A stretch of DNA of 64,000 nucleotides from Catenovulum adriaticum. GTDB lineage: Bacteria > Pseudomonadota > Gammaproteobacteria > Enterobacterales > Alteromonadaceae. Position numbers and translations under genes: made by a program. Where the stretch lies: positions 2,046,001 to 2,110,000 of the forward strand of contig NZ_CP109965.1 in the NCBI RefSeq assembly GCF_026725475.1, read 5' to 3'. This document shows positions 35,879 through 44,055 of this stretch, one piece after another. The notes below the pieces were generated by a model. The model was not told the DNA's origin. It made no database searches and saw nothing but the letters and a program-made list of their open reading frames with translations. Every line of letters starts with the position of its first letter. Position 1 is the stretch's first letter.

Positions 35879-36712
35879 CTAATTAAGACAGCTTAAAATA
35901 AGTTGCCAACAACTTTTTTTATTGGTTGGCTGGCTTAAATCAAAATCCATGTGTTGTGACAATTTAGGATGATAAGCAATCACTTTATGTTGACTGTCTT
36001 GCTCAAATGTCCAATCATTATTATGTGACCACACCTGCAATATACTCAAATCACTTGCGTCAATGGCTGACAAGCGCAACGCAAATTGTTCGGATTTTTT
36101 AGAATTATTCTCAGTCACCTCAGATGCAGTAGAAGTGGTTGGTAAAATTGAAGCTAACTGATTAATGGCTTTCGTTTTATCCGCAATTGCTTTATCACGC
36201 TCTAGCTGCTCTGTATTTTGCTCAGCTGATTGCCCCTGCAACGAAGCATGGGTCAGCTTATCAGCAATAACGTCAATATTATCGTTTTTCTGAGGTTGCG
36301 ATATAGGCTGACTAGCGGCTGGATGATTTTGTTCAATTTGCGGTTGCTGTAACACAGGCTCATTAACTGAATTTGGCTGCGGTTTTGCTGGTATTGTTGG
36401 TTGAGGTGAATTAGCTTGGCCTGAGATCTCATCATTTGTTTGACTAAAATGACGTTCAGAGTGCTTTTGTTCTAACTCTGCTGCCGATGCATTATTAACA
36501 GATATACTGATTTCAGCTGCGGATTTGTTTGTTGATGTATTTTCAGGTGAAATTTGTTTTGATGAAATCTGTGCATCAGATTCATTCGCTGTTTTCACAG
36601 CTGAGTCATCACAAGTCTCAAATAAATCAGAATTTGATTGATGATGAAGAAATATTGGTATGTTCAACTCGGCTAAAACAGCCTGCTGATAGCGGTTTAA
36701 TAATTGCGTCAT
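35879..36712 (-). CDS. holD: Putative DNA polymerase III psi subunit (HolD-like), with long polar insertion
   Basis: A 277-residue protein starting MTQLLNRYQQAVLAELNIP, which resembles the short N-terminal peptide by which HolD binds HolC. The C-terminus (about 205-277: LRLSAIDASDLSILQVW ... KKSCWQLILSCLN) could be the psi core. Position before rimI is the usual place of holD. Between the ends lie about 170 residues very rich in Gln, Ser, Asn and Ala with little hydrophobic content, absent from the 137-residue E. coli protein. The ATG at 36712 avoids overlap with the tRNA upstream. The assignment rests largely on neighbourhood. Confidence 0.5.
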   Translation of the reverse strand: MTQLLNRYQQAVLAELNIPIFLHHQSNSDLFETCDDSAVKTANESDAQISSKQISPENTSTNKSAAEISISVNNASAAELEQKHSERHFSQTNDEISGQANSPQPTIPAKPQPNSVNEPVLQQPQIEQNHPAASQPISQPQKNDNIDVIADKLTHASLQGQSAEQNTEQLERDKAIADKTKAINQLASILPTTSTASEVTENNSKKSEQFALRLSAIDASDLSILQVWSHNNDWTFEQDSQHKVIAYHPKLSQHMDFDLSQPTNKKSCWQLILSCLN

Positions 36713-36730
36713 TTCAGATTTCTCGAGAAA

Positions 36731-36807
36731 TGGCAGGGGTGGAGGGACTCGAACCCCCAACCATCGGTTTTGGAGACCGCTGTTCTACCAATTGGAACTA
36801 CACCCCT
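36731..36807 (-). tRNA. tRNA-Trp (anticodon CCA)
   Basis: A 77-base cloverleaf: acceptor AGGGGTG pairing with CACCCCT, D-arm with TTGGTAG, anticodon loop CTCCAAA giving CCA, T-loop GGTTCGAGTCC and an encoded GCCA 3' end. It closely matches E. coli tRNA-Trp, with one extra base in the D-loop. It lies 18 bases before the HolD-like gene. Confidence 0.96.
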
Positions 36808-36823
36808 AGCGAATTGAGGCCAG

Positions 36824-36851
36824 ATTATACAGAGGCTTTGAGCTGTGTAAA
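36824..36851 (-). promoter_or_regulatory. Sigma-70 promoter of tRNA-Trp
   Basis: Minus-strand TTTACA (36846-36851), a 16-base spacer, then a perfect TATAAT (36824-36829), with the tRNA starting 17 bases further on. It probably also transcribes the downstream HolD-like gene and rimI. Confidence 0.8.
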
Positions 36852-36927
36852 GCAATTAATTCACTCCTTTGTACCGTTTGCTTATTTTATCTTCAATTCG
36901 TTCAACTTTCACGCTAAAAAGCGCTAA

Positions 36928-37686
36928 TTAACCTATTTTGCTCCCGCAAATACGACAATTATCATCAGCCGTTAAACCAAATTGATGAAAACTCATTTGC
37001 CAAGCATCAAAACATAATAACTTATTAGTTTGATTTGATGCGCCTTGCGTTATCAATTTTATTGCTTCAAGCGCTTGCATACTGCCCATCAACCCTAATA
37101 CAGGCGCTAACACACCCGCATTACTACAATTTAAAGTTTCTTCAGCTAAATCAGGGTAAACACATTGGTAACAGGGCGAGCTATTATTTTCAAAATCAAA
37201 TACCATTAACTGCCCTTCGCCACGAATGGCTGCGCCAGATATTAAAGGTATTTTGTTTTGTTGACAGGCTTGATTAATAAAATAGCGGCTTGAGGCATTA
37301 TCTGTGCAGTCTAAAACCATATCGGCTGAATCCAACAAGCCCTCAAAATCACATTGTTCAACTGGTTTTCCAATTGCCAGTATTTTAATTTCAGGATTTA
37401 AGGCTTGTAATTGGTTAGCGGCTATTTCGGTTTTGCCGCGTTTGACATGATTCGTTTTGTACAAAATTTGACGTTGTAAATTTGAAATTTCAATTGTGTC
37501 TGGATCAATTAAAGTTAACGTGCCCACCCCACTAGCCGCTAAATATAAAGCTGCAGGACAACCTAAACCACCAGCTCCCACAATAACGACCCGCGCTTGC
37601 TTTAACCGTAACTGCCCTGCCTTGCCTATTTTATCTAATAATAAATGGCGGCTATATCTTAATTCTTCCTGCACCGATAACGGCAT
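36928..37686 (-). CDS. thiF: Sulfur-carrier adenylyltransferase ThiF (ThiF/MoeB family)
   Basis: A 252-residue E1-like enzyme that adenylates the C-terminal Gly of ThiS. The ATP-binding loop GAGGLGC is at 37-43, with DPDTIEISNLQRQILY further on. Two Cys pairs, C172/C175 and C244/C247, should bind zinc, and C187 is the candidate catalytic Cys (LNCSNAGVLAPVLG). It is the last gene of the thi operon, two bases after thiDE. MoeB is a close relative, but the operon decides for ThiF. Confidence 0.92.
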   Translation of the reverse strand: MPLSVQEELRYSRHLLLDKIGKAGQLRLKQARVVIVGAGGLGCPAALYLAASGVGTLTLIDPDTIEISNLQRQILYKTNHVKRGKTEIAANQLQALNPEIKILAIGKPVEQCDFEGLLDSADMVLDCTDNASSRYFINQACQQNKIPLISGAAIRGEGQLMVFDFENNSSPCYQCVYPDLAEETLNCSNAGVLAPVLGLMGSMQALEAIKLITQGASNQTNKLLCFDAWQMSFHQFGLTADDNCRICGSKIG

Positions 37687-37688
37687 AG

Positions 37689-39269
37689 TTAATCCTGTAA
37701 TGCTTGATTTGTATCTGTTATTGCCTGCAAATCAGCAACGGCTTGTATTGGATCTTTCGCTTGAGTAATAGCCGTCACTACCGCAATACAGCCAACACCC
37801 GTTTGCCAAACTTGCTTAGCTCGCTCTAAATTAATACCACCAATGGCTACCATAGGACATGTAGGTTGCTGTTGATTTTTCATGTCAGTTTGCAATGTTA
37901 AATACCGTTTTAATCGAGTTAACCCTTGAATTTGACCTGTCATATCTTTTGTTTTGGTTGGGTAAATAGCGCCCACAGCGATATAGCTAGGCTTTAATTG
38001 CATTGCTGCTATCAGTTCGTATTCACCATGTGTACTAATCCCTAAACGCAAGCCAGAGTGTTTAATTAAATTTAAATCGGCACTTTGTACATCTTCCTGG
38101 CCTAAATGCACACCATAAGCTTTATGCTTAACGGCTAACTGCCAATAATCATTAATAAATAACCGAGCATTATATTGCTTGCCCAAAGCAATTGCCTTAA
38201 TAATATCTGGTTCAACATCAGCTAAATTTAAATTTTTAATTCTTAGCTGTAACGTTTTCACCCCTTGCTTTAATAAAAACTCAATCCACTCTACGCTATC
38301 AACTACTGGATATAAACCTAGGCTAGCTGTATCGCAGCTTGCAAATTCAGAGGCCCAGCTGGTTTCGCTGGTGCCTTCAATTTCCCAATCTAACTGCTTG
38401 GCAAAATGTGAATTTGGCTGCATAACGTGCGGATAAAAAGCAAAATTTAAAGGCCAATTACCTTGCCAAATAGGGCCATAAATACCGTCATATTTTGATG
38501 ATGCAGTTAACCCTTGGTTAATATAAGCCTTAGCAACTGTAATCGCATCGCGTAGCAAATAACCTTGTGCTAAGCAGGCGGCCACAGCCGAGGCATAAGT
38601 GCAACCGCTACCGTGGCTGTGTTCGGTATCAATTTTTTCAGAAGCGAGCCAATATTGATTCTGTCCATTATCCGCTAAATCGACACAATAGCGACTATCA
38701 ATATCAATATGTCCGCCTTTAATAATAACTGCGCCTATGCCCATTTTTTGCAAGGCTGCACTGGCATCCAACATACTGTCCCAGCTAATGATATAAACGC
38801 CAGATAATCGCTGGGCTTCGTCTGCATTTGGGGTTAATACATCAACTAACGGAAACAATTTTTGTTTAATAGTAGGTAGTATATCTTCTTCAACTAGATC
38901 ACCACCAGCACTAGCAATAGCGACCGGATCGTATACCACAATAGGCGGCTGCGCCCAATCACGCTGACACCGTAAAATCCAATCAGCAATTAAATCAACC
39001 TGTCGCTTATTAGCCAACAAACCAATTTTAATCACGTTAGCGGGTTTGTCCTGATGCAAAGCTTTTAATTGCGACCATAAAACATCTTCATTAACGGCAT
39101 TAATTTCAGTAACGCCTAAGCTATTTTGTGCTGTATTTGCGCTAATAACAGTACAAACTTCACAGCCTAAATTATGCATGGTTTTTAAATCGGCTTGAAT
39201 ACCTGCACCGCCTGAACAATCTGAGCCCGCAATGCTCCAAACGATAGTGCGCTTATTTTCTTCTAACAT
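37689..39269 (-). CDS. thiDE: Fused HMP kinase/HMP-P kinase and thiamin-phosphate synthase, ThiD-ThiE
   Basis: A 526-residue two-domain enzyme. The N-terminal ThiD domain (about 1-265) has the start IAGSDCSGGAGIQADLKTM, then VYDPVAIASAGG and GHSHGSGCTYAS-like EHSHGSGCTYASAVAACLAQ. The C-terminal ThiE domain (about 310-520) has GVHLGQEDVQ, GISTHGEYE and AVGAIYPTKTKD. It makes HMP-PP and joins it to thiazole phosphate. The second ATG (39269) is used: GAG stands six bases before it. The fusion is common in gammaproteobacterial thi operons. Confidence 0.93.
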   Translation of the reverse strand: MLEENKRTIVWSIAGSDCSGGAGIQADLKTMHNLGCEVCTVISANTAQNSLGVTEINAVNEDVLWSQLKALHQDKPANVIKIGLLANKRQVDLIADWILRCQRDWAQPPIVVYDPVAIASAGGDLVEEDILPTIKQKLFPLVDVLTPNADEAQRLSGVYIISWDSMLDASAALQKMGIGAVIIKGGHIDIDSRYCVDLADNGQNQYWLASEKIDTEHSHGSGCTYASAVAACLAQGYLLRDAITVAKAYINQGLTASSKYDGIYGPIWQGNWPLNFAFYPHVMQPNSHFAKQLDWEIEGTSETSWASEFASCDTASLGLYPVVDSVEWIEFLLKQGVKTLQLRIKNLNLADVEPDIIKAIALGKQYNARLFINDYWQLAVKHKAYGVHLGQEDVQSADLNLIKHSGLRLGISTHGEYELIAAMQLKPSYIAVGAIYPTKTKDMTGQIQGLTRLKRYLTLQTDMKNQQQPTCPMVAIGGINLERAKQVWQTGVGCIAVVTAITQAKDPIQAVADLQAITDTNQALQD

Positions 39270-39402
39270 TAACATCTCAACTTAAACCAACCAGAGCAAT
39301 TGCCCCAACGCTACGGATAAACGACTTGCAAAAATAAGGTAAGGTAACCAAACCTAGCAAAATATACCTACACCCTTATATTATATATTACCCAGATGTG
39401 TA

Positions 39403-40203
39403 TTATCCCGTTTGGTGCCAAAACGGCATGCCTAACGTAGGTGTACTTGGGTTTGCAGTATCTTTTTCTGGCATTCGTCCAGCTAAATAACCTTGTCTTC
39501 CGGCTTCAATTGCACATTTAAATGCGCTCGCCATCATGACTGGATCTTGCGCTTGAGCGATGGCAGAATTTAATAAAACCGCATCATAACCCAATTCAAG
39601 TGCTTGTGTCGCATGTGATGGCAAGCCAATCCCAGCATCAACAACTAAACTAATCTCAGGAAAACGATTACGAATAGCAGATAACGCATACGGATTTAAT
39701 AAACCTTTACCCGTGCCAATAGGTGCACCCCAAGGCATTAAAACCTGACAACCCAGTTCAACTAAATGGCGACAAATTACCAGATCGTCAGTGCAGTAAG
39801 GCAGCACCTGAAAGCCGTCATTTAACAAAATTTCAGTCGCTTTTAATAAATCAATGGGATCAGGCTGTAAATTATATTCATCTCCAACCAACTCCAACTT
39901 AATCCAATTGGTATCAAATATTTCTCTAGACATTTGTGCCAAAGTAACAGCTTCTTGCACTGAGTGACACCCTGCCGTATTAGGTAAAATATGTTTACCC
40001 AACGCTTGAATTTGTTGCCAAAAAGCTTGCCCGCCCGCTTGTTCAGGCGACTGCCTGCGAAGCGAAACCGTCACAATCTCAGCTTTAGAGGCTTCAATAG
40101 AGTCTTGCATAGTCGCAGGTGACGGATACAAAGCGCTACCAATAAGCAAGCGACTCTCTAATTCTGTGCCGTAAATTGACCAAGTACCTGTGTTGTTTTT
40201 CAT
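39403..40203 (-). CDS. thiG: Thiazole synthase ThiG
   Basis: A 266-residue TIM-barrel enzyme that builds the thiazole ring from deoxyxylulose phosphate, dehydroglycine and ThiS thiocarboxylate. The Schiff-base Lys is K102 in NWIKLELVGDE. PNTAGC, MPWGAPIGTGKG, VDAGIG and AVLLNSAIAQA match ThiG closely. It lies 11 bases after thiS. A 133-base gap separates it from thiDE, but no terminator is seen there. Confidence 0.97.
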   Translation of the reverse strand: MKNNTGTWSIYGTELESRLLIGSALYPSPATMQDSIEASKAEIVTVSLRRQSPEQAGGQAFWQQIQALGKHILPNTAGCHSVQEAVTLAQMSREIFDTNWIKLELVGDEYNLQPDPIDLLKATEILLNDGFQVLPYCTDDLVICRHLVELGCQVLMPWGAPIGTGKGLLNPYALSAIRNRFPEISLVVDAGIGLPSHATQALELGYDAVLLNSAIAQAQDPVMMASAFKCAIEAGRQGYLAGRMPEKDTANPSTPTLGMPFWHQTG

Positions 40204-40214
40204 GTATTAACCTT

Positions 40215-40412
40215 TTAGCCGCCTTGTACCGGAGATAAAATATCAATCGCATCGCCTTCGTTAAGCTCATAAACAAGATGCTGGCTTTTGGGAATAAATT
40301 GACCATTCACTGCTAATGCAAATGGTTTTACCGCCCCAAAATTTTCAACTACCTGAATCAATGATTGAGTTTGCGGTAATTCAATAGGTTGCCCATTAAT
40401 AATAATATTCAT
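40215..40412 (-). CDS. thiS: Sulfur carrier protein ThiS
   Basis: A 65-residue ubiquitin-fold protein ending in the required Gly-Gly (LSPVQGG), which ThiF adenylates and which then carries the thiocarboxylate sulfur. ALAVNGQFIPKS and GDAIDILSPVQGG match the family. Located between thiO and thiG. Confidence 0.95.
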   Translation of the reverse strand: MNIIINGQPIELPQTQSLIQVVENFGAVKPFALAVNGQFIPKSQHLVYELNEGDAIDILSPVQGG

Positions 40413-40432
40413 AAATTAAAACTCTGCATTTT

Positions 40433-41515
40433 TTAGCCAAACACTTGATCAAAATGCCCAGAATCAAGCTGTTCTGATTGATAAAAATAATCTGTGGATT
40501 GCTCAGTAAGCTGATTAAACAATTCAAGTGCATGAGCAATAACCGCTGGCGCTAATAAATAACCATGACGGTATAAACCATTTATGCGAATAACGCGTCC
40601 ATCATGCTGAATCATGGGTTCGTTATCAGGCATGCTAGGCCGTAAACCCGCATCAAGCGACGTGATTTGCGCTTCCGCAAAACCTGAATGAACACTATAA
40701 GCGGCGGATAATAATTCAAGCGCTGAACGCACCGTCATCGGCTTATCGCTAGATGATTCAATTTCCGTTGCACCAATTACATATTCATGATTTGGCTTAG
40801 GCACAATATAAATGGGGTATCTTGGATGTAATAAACGAATCGGACGATTTAATTGCACTTCTGGTGCATACACTCGCGCAACCTCGCCGCGCACCCCTCT
40901 TAACCGACTAATATCAAGCTGAGCACCCAGTCCTCGGCAATCGAACACCCAATCAAAATCTTGTTTTTGGCCGTTCGCACTCACTTGATTATCGCTAATA
41001 GTGGCACATTCGGTGGTAATAATTTTAACTTGGCTTGTTAATATTGTTTGCTCAAGCGCACGATATAAAGCTCGATTATCAATTTGCGCCTCATTTTCCA
41101 GCCAAATTCCTTGATGAAAACGTTCCCCTATTTGAGGCTCTAGCTCAGCAATCTGACAACGTGTCACCGTTTTTAACCCATCGTTTATTTTGAGTCGCTG
41201 GCAAAAGCTGGCTAAATCACCTTTATCTTGAGCATGCGCTAAAATCAAGCTGCCCGCTTTCTGATAAAACACATTTTGTTTTAATTCAGCTAAAATATTC
41301 GGCCATAAATTAACTGACAATTGGCCTAAACCAACCACCAAACGGCTCGCGATAACTGATTCAGCTACCGGAGCTAACATGGCCGCCGCTATATAACCAG
41401 CGCTGTACTTAGCAGTTGTAAAGTCTTTATCGTAAAGCGTGATCTCGTGGGTCTGGCTTAATTGCCAAGCAACTAAACGGCCAACTAACCCAGCACCAAC
41501 AACCGCGATTTTCAT
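40433..41515 (-). CDS. thiO: Glycine oxidase ThiO
   Basis: A 360-residue FAD enzyme of the DAAO family with the N-terminal dinucleotide fold KIAVVGAGLVGRLVAWQLS. It makes the dehydroglycine (iminoglycine) needed by ThiG. The C-terminal half has RGVRGEVARVYAPEV, YIVPKPNHEYVIGATE and INGLYRHGYLLAPAVI. Its presence in place of ThiH (a radical SAM tyrosine lyase) points to an aerobic route for the thiazole. Confidence 0.94.
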   Translation of the reverse strand: MKIAVVGAGLVGRLVAWQLSQTHEITLYDKDFTTAKYSAGYIAAAMLAPVAESVIASRLVVGLGQLSVNLWPNILAELKQNVFYQKAGSLILAHAQDKGDLASFCQRLKINDGLKTVTRCQIAELEPQIGERFHQGIWLENEAQIDNRALYRALEQTILTSQVKIITTECATISDNQVSANGQKQDFDWVFDCRGLGAQLDISRLRGVRGEVARVYAPEVQLNRPIRLLHPRYPIYIVPKPNHEYVIGATEIESSSDKPMTVRSALELLSAAYSVHSGFAEAQITSLDAGLRPSMPDNEPMIQHDGRVIRINGLYRHGYLLAPAVIAHALELFNQLTEQSTDYFYQSEQLDSGHFDQVFG

Positions 41516-41593
41516 TGCAGATTACCACTCTTTTCCACACAAAACTGTCATTGGCTTTGCATTAGCAAACGCAAAGCCAATCCCAAAACTCAA

Positions 41594-43525
41594 TTACTTA
41601 GCTTGGTGGTAAATCTCTGAGCCTTTTTCTCTAAACTCAGCTGATTTTTCAGCCATCCCCGCATCTGGATTAACTTGCGAGTCTAACTCACCGATTTTTA
41701 TGTTTTTCGCTTCTAAATCAGCCGCGTAATCACGTACTTCTTGAGTAATTTTCATAGAGCAGAATTTAGGACCACACATTGAACAAAAATGCGCTACTTT
41801 ACCGGATTCTTGCGGCAAAGTTTCATCATGGTATTCACGTGCACGTTGAGGGTCTAACCCTAAATTAAATTGATCATGCCATCTAAACTCAAATCGAGCT
41901 TTTGATAAGGCATTATCGCGAATTTGAGCGCCCGGATGACCTTTCGCCAAATCAGCAGCGTGAGCCGCAATTTTATAAGTAATTAAGCCTTCTTTTACAT
42001 CTTCTTTGTTTGGTAAACCTAAATGCTCTTTTGGAGTTACATAACAAAGCATTGCACAGCCATACCAACCAATTTGAGCCGCGCCAATCCCAGAAGTAAT
42101 ATGGTCATAACCAGGTGCAATATCAGTTGTTAACGGACCTAAAGTGTAAAAAGGCGCTTCTTCACAATGCTTTAATTGCTCGGTCATATTCTCTTGAATC
42201 ATATGCATAGGCACATGCCCAGGACCTTCAATCATCACTTGCACATCATGTTTCCAAGCTAATTTAGTTAATTCGCCTAAAGTACGTAACTCACTAAATT
42301 GGGCTTCATCATTGGCATCGGCAATTGAACCCGGGCGTAAACCATCCCCTAATGAAAACGCAACGTCATAGGCTTTCATAATTTCACAAATATCTTCAAA
42401 GTGGGTATATAAAAAGCTTTCTTTATGATGCGCTAAACACCATTTCGCCATAATAGAGCCACCACGCGAAACAATACCGGTTAAACGCTTAGCTGTCATA
42501 GGCACGTAACGCAATAATACACCCGCATGAATCGTAAAATAATCCACGCCTTGCTCTGCTTGTTCAATTAACGTATCGCGGAAAATTTCCCAAGTTAAAT
42601 CTTCGGCAACGCCATTTACTTTCTCAAGCGCTTGATAAATTGGTACTGTCCCAATTGGCACTGGCGAGTTACGAATAATCCACTCACGCGTTTCATGAAT
42701 ATAACGACCTGTTGATAAATCCATCACAGTATCACCGCCCCAACGGGTTGACCAAACCAGCTTTTCAACTTCTTCTTCGATTGATGAAGTCACCGCTGAA
42801 TTACCAATATTCGCATTCACTTTAACCAAAAAGTTACGGCCAATAATCATAGGCTCAGATTCAGGATGGTTAATATTGTTTGGGATAATTGCGCGACCTT
42901 CAGCCACTTCTTTACGCACAAATTCAGGCGTAATTTCTTTTGGAGTATTAGCACCCCAAGGGTTACCCGGATGTTGAGGCGTTAAGGCTTTGTCTTTAAT
43001 TTCGGCTAATTTTGCGTTTTCGCGAATCGCAATATATTCCATTTCTGGCGTGATAATGCCTTGGCGAGCATAATGCATTTGAGTTACATTTTTACCCGAT
43101 TTTGCGCGGCGAATTTTAGGAAGATGTTCAAAACGGATATGATCTAAACCATCATCCGCTAATCGTTTTTGACTAAAACGAGAGGTAACTGAATCAAGTG
43201 CTTCAGTATCGTCACGATCGGCTATCCAACTTTCACGAATACGAGGTAAACCTTTATGCACATCAATATTTATAGAAGGGTCAGTATAAGGGCCTGAAGT
43301 ATCATAAACTCGAATAGACTCATTAGGCTCAAATTCAGGATTTTCTTTAGTACCGCCCACATAAGTATCAGCGAGGGTAATTTCACGCATCCCAACTTTA
43401 ATACTCGGGTCTGAACCTTCAACATAAACTTTATGTGAATTTGGGAAAGGTTGGCCAGTTAAATTATTAATAAATTCTTGAGCGGCAGCTCGGGTTTCTC
43501 TTCTGTTACTGTTGCTAGTAGCCAT
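41594..43525 (-). CDS. thiC: Phosphomethylpyrimidine (HMP-P) synthase ThiC
   Basis: A 643-residue radical SAM enzyme that rearranges AIR into HMP phosphate. The C-terminal cluster motif CxxCxxxxC is at 571, 574 and 579 (CSMCGPKFC). Other conserved blocks are MHYARQGIITPEMEYIAIRE, GTVPIYQALEKV, DYFTIHAGVLLRY and EGPGHVPMHMIQENM. It is the first gene of the operon, behind the TPP riboswitch, with AAGG seven bases before the ATG. Confidence 0.98.
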   Translation of the reverse strand: MATSNSNRRETRAAAQEFINNLTGQPFPNSHKVYVEGSDPSIKVGMREITLADTYVGGTKENPEFEPNESIRVYDTSGPYTDPSINIDVHKGLPRIRESWIADRDDTEALDSVTSRFSQKRLADDGLDHIRFEHLPKIRRAKSGKNVTQMHYARQGIITPEMEYIAIRENAKLAEIKDKALTPQHPGNPWGANTPKEITPEFVRKEVAEGRAIIPNNINHPESEPMIIGRNFLVKVNANIGNSAVTSSIEEEVEKLVWSTRWGGDTVMDLSTGRYIHETREWIIRNSPVPIGTVPIYQALEKVNGVAEDLTWEIFRDTLIEQAEQGVDYFTIHAGVLLRYVPMTAKRLTGIVSRGGSIMAKWCLAHHKESFLYTHFEDICEIMKAYDVAFSLGDGLRPGSIADANDEAQFSELRTLGELTKLAWKHDVQVMIEGPGHVPMHMIQENMTEQLKHCEEAPFYTLGPLTTDIAPGYDHITSGIGAAQIGWYGCAMLCYVTPKEHLGLPNKEDVKEGLITYKIAAHAADLAKGHPGAQIRDNALSKARFEFRWHDQFNLGLDPQRAREYHDETLPQESGKVAHFCSMCGPKFCSMKITQEVRDYAADLEAKNIKIGELDSQVNPDAGMAEKSAEFREKGSEIYHQAK

Positions 43526-43797
43526 ATTAATGCCTTTATCTCTGTGTTTGTGGTTAAACCACGATTTAGAATAAAGACGGAATGCAAATCTGAGACAAGA
43601 TATAATTTTGATATATCAACATAACAATCAAGTGCGCAAATATTAATAACGTACTTAGCCCTTGCTTTAACATTAATTAAACCAAGTTTGCCATTTGAAT
43701 TTTCAATCTTAACCGATAAATAAAGCGCTAAGCCTAAACCAGATTAATTGAAAACCCTAAAAAGCTTAGTTATGAAGAGTATAAAAAGATGTTTACT

Positions 43798-43880
43798 CTT
43801 GTTCCCTACGCTGGCGTTAACCAGATCAGGTTCGACGGATCCCACTTACGCGATCTCAGCCTTACAGGCACTCCGACAAG
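43798..43880 (-). promoter_or_regulatory. TPP riboswitch (THI element) of the thiC operon
   Basis: On the minus strand the leader contains all THI-box blocks: CTTGTCGGAGTGCC, GGCTGAGATCG, GGGATCC, GAACCTGATCTGGTTAACGC and CAGCGTAGGGAACAAG. The ends CTTGT/ACAAG form helix P1. About 270 bases separate the aptamer from the thiC start. I saw no clear terminator in that stretch, so the expression platform is not assigned. Confidence 0.96.
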
Positions 43881-43892
43881 TTTTCAATTTGG

Positions 43893-43898
43893 ATTATA
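43893..43898 (-). promoter_or_regulatory. Candidate -10 box of the thiC operon
   Basis: A perfect minus-strand TATAAT, preceded by CG, lies 13 bases before the start of the riboswitch, where a leader promoter must be. The -35 region is poor (TTTTA-like). Confidence 0.5.
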
Positions 43899-44055
43899 CG
43901 GATATCAAATTAATTTAAAAGTAAAACTTGAGAAACTTGTAATTAACGCTATTTAAATTAATAATCAATACAAAGAATGATTAAAGGTAGCTTGATCGTA
44001 CTAATAACAAACAAACCTCTGCCTGAATCAGTTAACCAAACCTTAAGCCTGTAAT

